A stretch of 64,000 nucleotides of DNA, from assembly GCF_003265705.1 (NCBI RefSeq), contig NW_020312827.1, positions 13,680,924-13,744,923 of the forward strand, written 5' to 3'. Of this stretch, positions 42,771-53,939 are shown piece after piece. The stretch's first letter is position 1. Each line of letters starts with the position of its first letter. The notes below the pieces were generated by a model that made no database searches, was not told the DNA's origin, and was given only the letters and a program-made list of their open reading frames with translations. The translations under genes were made by a program, and so were the position numbers. The DNA comes from Callorhinus ursinus (taxonomy: Eukaryota > Chordata > Mammalia > Carnivora > Otariidae).

Positions 42771-43052
42771 TGCCCTGTCCACCCACAGCATGGAGGATCC
42801 CATTGGGAAAACGTTGATTGCTGCACTTTGTAAATGGTAATTTGCTATCCCAGCATCCTAACCTATGAACACCATTGTAATAAGGTGATTAAAACTCACT
42901 CCGGTAGGTGTAAGGGGGCCCTAGTGGCCACTTCTCATGGCGGTGACCATTTACAGGTCACCAACGCTTAAGTGACCGAGTGTAGAGAGCCCCCGACCCC
43001 TCTCCCTCTGCATGTGTCATACCTACACTCCCCTCCTCTTGATTTGCCACGA
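42771..43052. other. Unassigned sequence
   Basis: It holds a possible CTCF-like core, ccctagtggcca, at 42919-42930. No repeat is recognised. Confidence 0.35.
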
Positions 43053-43067
43053 GAACTAGTGGTTTCC

Positions 43068-43279
43068 TTTTTTTTTTTTTTTTTTTTNNNNNNNNNNNNN
43101 NNNNNNNNNNNNNNNNNNNNNNNNNNNNNNNNNNNNNNNNNNNNNNNNNNNNNNNNNNNNNNNNNNNNNNNNNNNNNNNNNNNNNNNAGCAGGGAGCCGG
43201 ATGAGGGGCTCGATCCCAGGACCCTGGGATCATGACCTGAGCCGAAGGCAGACACCTGACTGATCTACCCAGGCACCCT
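43068..43279 (-). mobile_element. Can-SINE with an assembly gap inside, perfect TSD
   Basis: A 20-T run is followed by 100 N, then the head half of a reverse Can-SINE ('agcagggagccggatgaggggctcg', 'gatcatgacctgagccg', 'acccaggcaccc'). The flanks gaactagtggtttcc at 43053-43067 and 43280-43294 are identical over 15 bp. The unsequenced part should be the GA-rich/CT-rich body. Confidence 0.95.
43088..43187. other. Assembly gap (100 N)
   Basis: Exactly 100 unknown bases, the usual placeholder length. From the flanking SINE halves the true missing sequence is probably 70 to 100 bp. Confidence 0.98.
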
Positions 43280-43294
43280 GAACTAGTGGTTTCC

Positions 43295-45673
43295 AGGGTA
43301 GCTTCAGCAGCTCCTGTGAAGACCTCAGTTAGCTTCTTCTCTAAATTCCTATGGTTGATAAACACTTTCAGGTAATTTCATTTAACTCTTAAAAACCAAC
43401 TTTGAGCCTTGAAGGCCAATGGAACATCACCAGATGGAGGGGGGAAAAAAAATGAGTTTGCTGCCTCCCCAACTTGCAGCCACCAGGGCCATATCCATTG
43501 GCCTATTGATAGTCATGCATGTCTCTTAAGACATATGGTCACAGGAGGTTGGAGCTGGGTAAGTTCGTAGAGGCCATAAAATATGGCTTTTAATTTTCCC
43601 CCCGTGTCCTTCACACCAAGGACAGTTCTCAGTAGGTACTTAATGAATCTTTGAATCCCCTGACAGTTAGCCATGTTGAGGGACCATCCAAAAGAAGCCT
43701 GTAGACTATCTGGCTAGTGAGCTTCAAAGCTTTGCAATTAGCATGATGGGAACCAGCTTAACTTGAGCTAAAAAGAGACTGTAGGTGAATTCATCATTGA
43801 CAGTGGGGGCCGGGTAAGAGCAGGTCGGTGGGCCAGTCCAACTCTGTCTCCACGACTGGAGTATCCATTATGTGGGCAGCGTGGCAGAACGACTAGAATA
43901 GTGATCAGTGACTTAGGTACGTTAAAAGGATGTTGTAGAAATCGTGGAGTAGATCTCTGTCATGCAGAGAATTTTCCTTATCTTAAACCACTGGATTTAC
44001 CTGACCTCAGTTCCCCACATTCACGCCATGCCTGGTGTCTCCTCAGTGTTCAGCCAAATCAAGGTCAGGATAAAGAGGAGATTTGGTTGGAAGTAAGCTG
44101 GATATTCAGGCTCCTGCAGTAATACTCAATTATTGAATTCTCTCGAAGCACCAACTCCTATATAATGAAGTCCTCGGTTTTTAAATATCTTTAGAAATCA
44201 GGTGACTCAGGATTGGCAACAGCCAGCTTGCTGTTTCCTGCTTTCTTATAAAAATAAGATGGTAAAAATCCCAGGGAATTGGCTGGAGTTGTTAAAAGAT
44301 AATCTTGAGCATTTTAATGCACATTATTTTTCATGCATCTTTGAGCCTTAAAAGCCTCCATGGAATAGGACAGGAATCAGATGGAAGAGAAAGCAGCTTG
44401 CCATCATCCTGCGGCCCTGAGACCCCAGCCAGACCCGGTGTCCCGTGCAGCCCTGGCGCTCGACTACACCTGCCCGAGCTGAGAGGCGCGTAGGAAGAGC
44501 TGTAGCTTTGATGCATTCTTCGCACTTAATTCTGAGTATAGTCAATCCCAAACAAAATAAAACAAAAAGGTTCATTTACATCAAGGTTCGTAGTGTGTGT
44601 TTTCTCGGACGTTTGGCATTATTTCAACGTCGAAAAGTATTTCTAATGCGCTGTAGCTCTTTTCTCCCTCTCTCTCTCCGCCCCTCACCCATCATGTAAC
44701 GTGTCCCCATACCTGCAATGCTGTTTGTACCTCTCTGGTAACGAAATTTGGGTCAGCAGAATGTGTCGCTGGTGTTTCTCCTTGTTAACAGTATTGATTG
44801 CTGTCCTGTATGACCAGAGACCCTGGTTGACTGGGAAAGTGTTCACGACGTGGCCCTTCAGAGCTCTTATTCTGTGTGCGCATGCCCACCGGATTTACAA
44901 CTCTGTCAGACCACCTTTTTATTTTTCTGCTGTGATTGACAGTGCCTTAACCAGTATCACTTGCCATGGACGGTCTTGGGTTGGATGTAGTAACATGTTT
45001 GACTAAGTGCTTTCTAGCATGAATCTAAACCAATCCTTGATTTAGAATAGCCAACTTCCCACTCCCAGGATATTTTACTGAGACTGTCTTGGTTATAAAG
45101 TTTTTCACTGGGTGTCTTAAAACAGTGAAAATGCTTATCTATAAATGTAGTAAAGTGTCTGTATATGTTGATCTTCCTTATTTTCTTGCCTCTCTCCTAC
45201 TACCAGACTGTGGTGGTAGCCACATCCGCAAAATGTTTTATAGGGTATGGAGGGCAACATTTTAAGCATAGAAATGGAAAGCAGGATACCAAGCAAGAGG
45301 ATGGGGGAGGGAGGGAGTCCATCAAAGCCATTTCTGTATATTAAGGATTCGTTGAGGAGAAAGGCCAAAGGCCAAGAGAGGCAAGTTTTCATTCATCACA
45401 GGCAGGTGTCACTAGGAAGGAACGGAAAACCCACTTGGTCCCAGAAGAGACGGATAGAAGTTCTCTGCCACGTGAATTCATAAAATTAGGAATCCATTAG
45501 TAGCCATTCTTAAGTGATACGTTGTGATGTTGAACTCTGTGAACGTACCGTTTCGTTTACCTGCAAATGATTTCAGTGCTCAGGAGGGAGAAGGGTCAGG
45601 ACAGTAAGCAGAATGAATACCCACGCAGCCAGGTTCCGCACTGTGAAATACGGAGCCAGTTCAACTTAAAACA
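43295..45673. other. Mostly unassigned sequence
   Basis: A possible L2 tail lies at 43600-43665 ('acagttctcagtaggtacttaatgaatc'). The AT-rich part at 44130-44350 and 44990-45140 shows no repeat. No exon is recognised. Confidence 0.4.
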
Positions 45674-45682
45674 AACCTGGTG

Positions 45683-45896
45683 TTTTTTGTTTTTTGTTTT
45701 TTTTTTTTAAGATTTTATTTATTTATTTGAGAGAGAGAATGAGAGAAAGAGAGAGAGCATGAGAGGGGGTTGGGTCAGAGGGAGAAGCAGACTCCCTGCT
45801 GAGCAGAGAGCCCGATGCGGGACTCGATCCCGGGACTCCAGGATCATGACCTGAGCCGAAGGCAGTCGCTTAACCAACTGAGCCACCCAGGCGCCC
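45683..45896 (-). mobile_element. Can-SINE, long type, with TSD
   Basis: T/G-rich start, 'aagattttatttatttatttgag', AG tract, 'gggagaagcagactccctgctgagc', 'gatcatgacctgagccgaagg' and 'gagccacccaggcgccc'. The flanks aacctggtg are at 45674-45682 and 45897-45905. It is one of the best preserved copies. Confidence 0.97.
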
Positions 45897-45927
45897 AACC
45901 TGGTGGTTTTTAAAGATGCGTTTTCAG

Positions 45928-46010
45928 AGGGTGTAAATAACGCGTAATTGGGAAAGTGTTTTGCGGCCTTCTGAGGGCTCTGTTTGGAGAGGCGGCTGTT
46001 CCAAATGCAG
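45928..46010 (+). other. Candidate exon A
   Basis: The segment is preceded by a moderate acceptor (gatgcgttttcag) and ends in an excellent donor, TGCAG|gtgagt. It is 83 nt long. Its reading frames give nothing I recognise. It lies just after a SINE and 52 nt before candidate exon B, which would be an unusually short intron, so A and B may be alternatives. Confidence 0.25.
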
Positions 46011-46062
46011 GTGAGTGAATGTCCACGAGCCCACACTTACGCTGGTTTTTCTTCTGTTGCAG

Positions 46063-46127
46063 CACATCAGGTCCACCCATCTGGCCGGGCAGTACCTTCT
46101 TCAAGAGAAATGGAGCCCTTCTGCAAG
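46063..46127 (+). other. Candidate exon B
   Basis: A strong acceptor with a pyrimidine tract (tttttcttctgttgcag) is followed by 65 nt and a strong donor, CAAG|gtaggt. All three frames are open across it; one carries an ATG followed by EPFCK just before the donor. No protein family is recognised, so a 5' untranslated or long noncoding exon is as likely as a coding one. Confidence 0.35.
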
Positions 46128-46129
46128 GT

Positions 46130-49100
46130 AGGTCTCTAGGAGCGCCCCCTCCCCGCCCCCCCCGGCCCTGTGCCCTTGTGCTGGTAGCAGCCAGGGGAGC
46201 TCTGACCTCCTTAGGAGTGGGCACTGTCTGGAGAAGTGTGACTGCTGTGGGTTGGGGCTGTTTGTCCAGTTCTCTTTATTTCTTCCTACTCATGTCTCCT
46301 GGTTGCTGTGAATTGTTAGCCCGAAACCGGGACTCGTTCTCTGGCCTGCCCCAACTGGTCCTGTTTCAGAAGTATTCGGCTTGCTTTGGTGAAACTGGAA
46401 TGGCGTGGCAGTCGGGATATGAGAGTAGCATGAACTGAGCTGGTCAGCTGGTGAAAACACCCCCCTTTAGGTATTCCCAGTGCTTGGGCAAATGAGGAAT
46501 GTTTGGGGTGTTCTGGCATTTTGGTGAATGTGGTTCCCCTACTCCTTGCTGGCCCCTAAGGTTGGCATGTGCCTGGAGGGTTGGCTGTCGGGTGTCCCAG
46601 GGCTCAGAGTTCGGTCACCCCACTCCTGTCCCCACCAGCGTCCTTTGCAGGGGGACGACCTTCCCGCTGTCCGGCCCACCCTTTGCTGCTGTGCTGTCAG
46701 TCCTATCCCAAGTCCTCAAGGAATTCCAGCTGCCTGTCCATCTCTGCTGTGGCTATTAAGTGTCTTTTGAAATGACTGAATAAAGTGAAAGAAGAATAAA
46801 TGGTTACAGGTAGCCTTAAGATGCCTCCTAGATACTTCTGGATTATCACTGCTTTGTAGGTCTGCTGTGCAGATAAGCTGGAATCGGTGGGCTCCTGAGG
46901 TTTCCAGTTTCCTGTCCCCATTAACCTCGATCAGCTGGGTGTCGGAGTGGCACAAAAGCAGATGGCTCTGGTGGTACCGAGAGCCTGAGGACTGCACTGG
47001 GCTTCTAGTGCGGAGTGGTCCGTGCATTTTGGTTGGTTTAGAGCCGGTAAGCCTCTTTTCCTGAAAAGTACATGCCGAGGACCAGCCAGGTGTGTGAAGG
47101 AGTGGAATATAAATGTGACTGAGAAAAGGGATATTTATCTTCAGGTTTCTTGTACCTCAAAGAGATGGCGTCACATTTCTGTTGTTGTTTTATAAGCCAT
47201 GTGATTACATACTGTCTTTATAATAGCCTGTGAAATTGGCGACTGAAGGATTTCCTTGCCTGTTTGCTTGGGACAGGTGAAATTTAGGCAGGCAGGTTTG
47301 ACTAATCCTCATTTTAATGACCATTATAGGTATCCTAAATATCTAAGGAAAAAAGGGAACTTCCTCCACTCTCAAAGATTAATACATAATTTTAAAAAAT
47401 CCGTTCTCCCTTCAGATGGCAAATGGAAACCAATTATGATAAGCCTTGGGGAGTTTTTTCAAGTGAATTTCAAAGTTTTGTGCATATTTATTTTTCCTCT
47501 AGATCTATAACAATGATATGAATATCATTCGTGTTTGGATTATTTTCAGAAGAGGGATTTTATTTAGTGAGCACATTTTCTTACAGAATTTTCATTCATT
47601 AAGTTTCACATTAAGTAAGACTTGCTCTTAGGATATTAGTTTCTGGTTGTTTCTGCCGGACGCGAAAGCATGAAGAAAACATCAATAAGGTTCTGAAGTT
47701 GAGTGATTTCACCATGAGATTCTATCTCATAGGTATGGACCTTTTTTCTCTCTCTTGATAGGGTCTAAAATTCTAATTATTCTGAGCTCTGAGGATCACA
47801 TTATTATAGATTTCAGATGCTTATTCAGTCCACATCCACTTCAGTGCAGCCCTCCTATTTTTTTTTAATTTTAATTTTAATTTTCTTGTACATGTGAAAA
47901 TCAGAAGACTCTTGGTTGGAGTTTGAGAAGGCGGGCCAGGATTTGCTCATTTTTTCCTGCGATATTTCTTTGCTCTATATTTGCTATATCTGTATATAGA
48001 GTTCTCAAGACACTTTCATGGTGCTGAGATTTTTCAAACTCTGTGCCTATTCTCCCTAATTAATATTTTTGTGTTCCTTCGGTGGGTGGTACTGGTTCAT
48101 CAAGAAGTTGCTAACGCCCATGAGCAAAAGTTTTACAATAAAAGTATAGGTATATAAAGAAGGGAGCTGCCCAGTCATGCCAGTGGACGGTTTGGGTTAG
48201 ACTCAAGTAGAAGAAAAAGCACCTGATTTATACTCACTTTCTCGTCTTTACACTTTACATTTTCAAACTACGCGCATGTTCCTTCTTTTCCCCTGTAACA
48301 AGCAGGAGGGCATTGGTTCTAGGTAGTTAGGCTAGGAAAGAGCTCTGTTAGTAGGTCCCAGCCAGTCTTGGGACCGAAGGCAAACAGGATGCCCTGAAGA
48401 ACCCGCTTCCTAGAGCAGGGGTAGAAGGTGGCCCAGAGGCCCGGGGACCGGTCGGCAAAGCCCAGCTGACTGTGGGCCCTCCTCCCGTGCACAGCCGGCT
48501 GACCTGGGGCTACAGCACGGGGGTCACTGGGGAGAACCCCCCTGTGTGGAGTGGCCCTGGGAGTTAAGACTAAAAAGAAGGTAGGCATGGCCGAAGCAGC
48601 AGATGGGTCACAGCGTTTGGAGGAGGGAGGCTGATTTTTGTCAGGAGGGTGGGAGAGTAGGGGCTGTCAATGAACCCTTGAACAAGGCCTTGAAAAACAG
48701 ATTGTGGGCATGTGGAAACAGAACAGAGGGCATTGCGAGAAGGGGAAACGAGTCTGTAGGCAAGAGGGCGCACGGCGAGGGGGACGTTCTGTGGTGGTTG
48801 TGAACAAGGAATGATTCGTGGGCACGTTGGGATGGCGACAGCCCGTGTTCTCAGCAAGATATGCTTCAGAGCACTGTGATGTCCAGAGAGGACACGGTGG
48901 AAGTTAGACCCGGAAACCCATGGAACAGTAGGACTTAGTGGTTACCTAATGGGAACCTGTGTGTGTTGTCCAGTAGTCATTTGGTTTATTAGCTGTCGAG
49001 AAGAAGCATAGGAGTTTTTTTTTCCCCCCAGCATAAAACCAATTGCAAGAACTAACTGGAAGGAAGCACTCAGTCCTACTCGAGTGTGGCCTCTGTTTGG

Positions 49101-50815
49101 TTCTCGCAGAGTCACTGGCAAGAGGGCCTGCTGAGTCATCTAGCAGTTTTGAGGATAATGGGGTAAGATTTGGTTTAGATTACACCAGGCATGGGTACTT
49201 AACATAATGGGTCACTTCATCAATTCACAGTATTTATTTTAAATGCCATTTAAGCTGCTAGAGACAATTTTAGGATGTTAGCGGTTTCAGGGACCAGAGA
49301 GTACTTCGGTTCTCGTACAATGGACACCTTGTCGTGTGCCAGAAAGGGACAAACCCTTTGTTTAAAGGGGACCCAGGACGGGTCCAAACAGATGAGCGTG
49401 GCTTATTCGGAGCCCTGCAGGAGTGGCCAGCTGACAGGTGTCTTCAGCTGTCCCCTGCTCATGTCTGTGTGTCCCTGTTTTGGTCTCTCTGTGTTTGAGG
49501 TACATTTTTTATTTTATTATTAATAATGTCTCTCTCTCACTCTCTCTTTTTAATGAGAGAGTAAAGCGTTTTATATATATTTTTTCTTTTCCAAACGCCC
49601 TAGCACCTCTCTCCCCCCCCCCCACCCACACTTACACGCACACATTCCATTCACCCATCAAACTTAAAATTGGGTTACTTTATTTAAACATCACCCTTGG
49701 AAGGGTTACTTTAATGAGTCAGTGATTCCTAATTAAAGACATTCTTCGCCCCTGGTCTGACACTTCATCCGGTCCCAGGAGGTTTCATCCCAGCGCTACG
49801 TAGCGCCTTGCTGTGCTTTTCGCTTCCTGCCTTCTACTCAGAGTTCCTACAAGCCGCTGTCATCTTGGCTTCCGCTTCCGCCCTTTCGGCCTTCGCTGGG
49901 CCCGTCGCCCTCAGAACTCCCGTGCGGTTGTGTTCAGAGGGAAGCCTTTGCCTCTAGTGCTCTGTGCCAACTGCCCGTTTGGGCCCACCTGTCTCTTACC
50001 TCTAGCCCTTCCTCGGAGCAGGTGCTCCCCGGGCCCACCCCCACTACCCCACCTGCAAGCACTTCTCTCTTACCCATCTCTGTGTCAGCCACCGGATTGG
50101 GCTGGAGTTACCCAGGGGGGCCCAGGGCCCGCCCCCTCAGCCCCTTACAGCCCATTCTGGGGTCTGACTGCACATCCCAGCCTTTGTGGTAGAGCTGCTT
50201 GGGCACGGATGCTGCCACCCGCCAGGCCCCCTTGCTAACACCCTGCCAGCCTTCTGGACCCTCCCTCCGCCTTCCTTCTCTCCAGGACAGCGCCACTAAT
50301 TACTAGTAAATCTGTTTCCTTATGATGCAGTGGTGGAATTAAAATAAATTCCATAACACGCATAACAGATTTTTATTTCCATTCTCTTCTCACAACCCAC
50401 TGGATGAGCTAATGAAATGGAAAGAAGACCTCCAAGGCACTTTCAGGGCACAGAGCAGGACTGTGCTGACTGTGCTGCAGGCCCACAGGCAGACAGGGAA
50501 AAAGGAAACCAGCTCTTTTGCTGTCAGATGCACGCTGTTCCTAGGAGTGCATAGATGCGCGCTTGCCATTGGTCAAACACCGATGAGGTTGACCGTGACC
50601 ATTGGACGACTCGCTTTGGGGAATGCCAGTTGCCCAAGTTCCAGGTTGGCTTTAGATGCTCCCTTTCCTGGGAGTTTATGTCCACAGCCCTGACCCTTTG
50701 CCACGGCTCTGCTATGCGTTTTTACTGTTCAAATGTATGCTGTACCTCACTTTGGCAGTATTTCCTGCCCCGAAAGGCTCAAGAGCAAGTATTCAGTGTA
50801 TCAGAAACAAGTTCT
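46130..50815. other. Mostly unassigned sequence
   Basis: About 4.7 kb with few recognisable repeats. The region 48570-48800 may be L2-type relic; (AATTTT)-like units lie at 47868-47884; a C-run at about 49613-49622. The interval 49850-50250 is GC-rich but CpG-poor, with a 141-codon plus frame of no known family. Confidence 0.4.
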
Positions 50816-50819
50816 AGGG

Positions 50820-50946
50820 GGAGAAGCACTGGATGACGAGCAAGGGGGCCTAGTTGTGGTCCCAGTGCTGCCACTGGGTAAACTTTGTGACCTTGAGCAA
50901 GCCACAGGGCATCCTGAGTTTTTCCTGTTCTTACATGTGAAGTAAG
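50820..50946 (+). mobile_element. MIR SINE relic
   Basis: 'gtggtcccagtgctgccactgggtaaactttgtgaccttgagcaagccac...ttcttacatgtgaagtaagg' is a MIR core on the plus strand. Confidence 0.8.
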
Positions 50947-51164
50947 GCGGCGGCAGCGGATTCCCATGGAGCACCAGCTCTGCTCCATTCTGGCAACTTT
51001 GTTTCCTAAAAGCGGCTCAAAATGGATTTGAGGCTTAGCTCTAGCCCCGTAGAAAGAGTGCTACCTTCAACCAGCTGTGTCTGCAGATGGGTCCAAGAAG
51101 AGGAAACAGGGTCGTGGCAGCCTGGCTGAAGATTCCAGTCCTTGAACAAGACAACTCTGGAAGG

Positions 51165-51405
51165 TCGCATGGATCTTAGGGAGGCAGTACATTATAAATT
51201 TGGACAGCCTGGCAATGAACCAGTGAGCCCTGTCTTAGATTCTGGGGCAACTGGCTTAAACCTCTCTGTGGGGATGATGATGATGATGATGATAATAATA
51301 ATAATAATACTTGTCTCATGGGGCTCTTGTGAGGATTCAAGAAATTCATATCAGTAAGGCATTTAGAAGATGCTAAATTCCTAGTGAGAGTTAGTTATTA
51401 GAACA
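51165..51405 (+). mobile_element. MIR SINE relic with trinucleotide expansion
   Basis: 'actggcttaaacctctctgtgg' leads into ATG and ATA repeats, then 'cttgtctcatggggctcttgtgaggattcaag' and 'aaggcatttagaagatgctaaattcc'. The MIR segment that is normally 'atggggataataatagtacc' has expanded. Confidence 0.8.
51275..51309. repeat. (ATG)n(ATA)n tract
   Basis: About six GAT/ATG units followed by about six ATA/AAT units, inside a MIR. It is likely length-variable. Confidence 0.9.
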
Positions 51406-51739
51406 TCTTACAAAACTCTGGAAAAATAGGAAAATAGAGCTGAAATCCTCTGAATGTGATTGATTTCCCTGTGCTCTTTACCTTCCTTGCTAAAATTTCC
51501 CTTGTCCATTTGCTAGTGTTAGTGATTTTCAGAACAGGGCCAAAGACGGGACACCCCAGATCCTGTTGGATGTATACATAGATCTGAAAGATTTGTTCAT
51601 CCCTTTATCTCCGATTCCTTTCAGATAGGACTGCTTCCTTGAGAGGTCACCCAGTTCACAAACATGGAGCTATCCCCCTCGCTCTAAAATTGCATATACA
51701 CAGCGGGAGCATAGACAGCCACACGAGAGGGCATGGATT

Positions 51740-51925
51740 TAGCACCACATCAGCCTGGGTTTGAAGCCCTCCCTCCCTGGGCACCAGCTGTTTGACCTTG
51801 GGCCTCAGTTTTGATTGTCTCTACAGTGGGGCTACCAGAATCTTTGTGGAGTTTAAGGGAGCACAAGAATGTACAAACATAAGCCCAGTCCAGTGTCTGG
51901 CACCTCACAAATGCTCTATCAGAAC
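51740..51925 (+). mobile_element. MIR SINE relic
   Basis: 'cagcctgggtttgaagccctccc', 'agctgtttgaccttgggcctcag' and 'cagtccagtgtctggcacctcacaaatgctc' are in MIR order on the plus strand. Confidence 0.8.
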
Positions 51926-51929
51926 AAAG

Positions 51930-53475
51930 ATTTATTAACTTTCGACTGTTTCATTCCCAGGGTTTCTGATCATTAATCCTGGCAGATAGATTCAAGGTGA
52001 AAAGTTCCAAAACACCTCAAAGGACCGGCCTCCTGATCACCTCTCCTTTGCTCTTGATTTCCCTTCTCACTGCCAGCCCACAGTTGTTTCGTTCTCTCTG
52101 GAACCAGGATGGCGCTGCTGGACCCCATCTTTGCCGTGGCCGCAGGGCCCTGGGCCCTGGCCCTTCTGTACTTCTCTCCAGAAAGACCGTGGCTCGGATC
52201 TCGGGACTTGTTTGGCTTTGCCTTGACCCTCCCCCACTCATTTCTTTCACATTTGATTGTAGCCCCTGGGCTCTTTGGCTCCTTTCATCTAATCTGCTCC
52301 ACAAGCTGACTCTTTTGTCCATTTTGCAAAGGAGGGCATCTCCCTAATGCATAAACCTCCTGATTCTTGTCCCCCAGGCACACCCGTTTCAAAAAAATGT
52401 AGTAATAACGGAAAGGTGGGGGGAGGAAAACCTCCCTACATTTTCCCCCAAGTCCTAATTGCCTTCTGTCCTCTTTTGGCCTGTGGAGCCCTTTGGTTTT
52501 TAGGAGGGGCCCCTTTCTCTTGGCATCATTTGTCTTATTGTTCTGCACTGAGTTACGTATAAGGATATTTACGTAACCACAATCATAAAGTCAGGTGAAT
52601 TTAAAGGCGTGCTGGTCACCTCTCTAATCACTAATGTTCTATGTGGTCACTGAGAACATACTCTTAAACTAGTTAAATATAAGGAAATGCTAAAAAAAAA
52701 AAAAACCACACACACATGGAAATGCAATTATAAAAGAAGGCTTTGGTCAATTTTGACTGTCACTGTCTCTTGGGAATCCAAATTTACCCCATCTATAGTT
52801 AACCCCAACTTCCCCAGTGTCTCCAGCGGGGCGTGGAACCTGAGAAAACATCAGTCCCGTAGCCTGGATTTTCCTTTCTGGCTCACACGTCAGCGGGTCT
52901 GTCTCCGATCATCTCTAGGAACCATTTTCATGAAAATCTGGTGTTGCACCCTGAGAAAATGGTACCCTGTGGGCGGAAATAGGGAAGTGAGAAGGAGTTG
53001 CCGGTCTGATGGGGGACATGGCATTGAGAGCTTCTTCTGGGTCAGGCACCTGCTGGGCAGGGTCTGTGGGTTGCCCCTCCTGTTTCTGGGTAGTGCCGCT
53101 AGGAGGGGAGACAGGCTGGAGTTCAGGAGAAAGGAGGTCAAGGCTGGAAGGGGAGTGTTGGAAGTTGTTAATCCAGAAATGGCCACTGCAAATGATGCAG
53201 ATGAGATTTTCATGGGGGCAGAGAATGAAAAAGAGGGGAAAGATCCATGTTGAAAAATGTAGATTTATGATAGAAAGTGGTGGGAGCTGATAACAGCAAC
53301 AGTAACAGCAGAGAAGAGCCCAGTTGGAAACTGGGGAAAATCACTGAAGTGAAGGGCAAAGAGTTTCAGAAAGAGGGGAGGGTGGGAGCACCCACTGGCA
53401 CAGAGAAGCCAGGGAGGATGGAATTGAGCAAGAGCCATCTGTGGGCTCTAATGGTTATAGGGGCACAAGGGCACA
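51930..53475. other. Unassigned sequence
   Basis: An A-run and CA patch are at 52690-52715. A 188-codon plus frame (52687-53253) was examined and shows no known domain. Purine-rich 53260-53470 may be L2-type relic. Confidence 0.4.
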
Positions 53476-53477
53476 TA

Positions 53478-53580
53478 GCCACTAGTCTACTTTCTGTCTT
53501 TATGGATCTGCCTGTTCAGGACATTTTTTATAAGTGGAATCATATAACATATGACCTTTTGTGTCTGGCCGTATATATTC
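53478..53580 (-). mobile_element. L1M fragment
   Basis: 'ctactttctgtctttatggatctgcctgttcaggac', 'aagtggaatcatataacatatgaccttttgtgtctggc' is the reverse of the L1M 3' UTR. A Can-SINE follows directly. Confidence 0.75.
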
Positions 53581-53584
53581 TTTT

Positions 53585-53759
53585 TCTCTCTTTCTTTCTT
53601 TCTTTTTTTTAAAGGGGGGAGGGGCAGAGGGAGAGAATCTCCAGCAGACTCCCTGCTGAGCGCAGAGCCTGACGCGGCTTGATCCCACAACCCTGAGATC
53701 ACGACCTGAGCCAAAACCAAGAGTTGGACACTCGACCGACTGAGCCACCCAGGCACCCC
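53585..53759 (-). mobile_element. Can-SINE, long type
   Basis: A CTTT-rich start replaces the usual T-run. It continues with a G-rich patch, 'gagaatctccagcagactccctgctgagc', 'gatcacgacctgagcc' and 'gagccacccaggcacccc'. No clear target duplication was found. Confidence 0.92.
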
Positions 53760-53764
53760 AATAT

Positions 53765-53935
53765 TTTACATTATTTTTATATTAGCCTTATACGTTAGGT
53801 ATTATTACTCCCCTTTTGTAGATGGGAAAAATAAGTCCCAAACAAATTTCCTGCTTCGGGTCACAGATCCAGGGTCATAAGCCTGGACTCAAACTAACTG
53901 ATCTTCGGTTCAGCAGGGCCTAAGTACTTTTTGAA
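53765..53935 (-). mobile_element. MIR SINE relic
   Basis: 'gttaggtattattactccccttttgtagatggg', 'cttcgggtcacagatccagggtc' and 'gcctggactcaaactaactgatcttcgg' follow MIR in reverse. Confidence 0.75.
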
Positions 53936-53939
53936 GTGT

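Noticed and set aside
42189..42803. 204-codon minus-strand open frame, the longest in the window
   Set aside because: It runs through the end of an L1, a whole Can-SINE and a MIR. It is a composite frame with no protein homology apart from translated repeat.
42958..43365. Frames containing a run of unknown residues
   Set aside because: They cross the 100-N gap inside a SINE and have no meaning.
49850..50250. Possible CpG island or promoter
   Set aside because: The interval is GC-rich, but CG dinucleotides are sparse and no exon or start site is supported.
52687..53253. 188-codon plus-strand open frame
   Set aside because: It starts in a poly-A/CA patch, has no known domain, and overlaps other open frames. 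It is consistent with chance.
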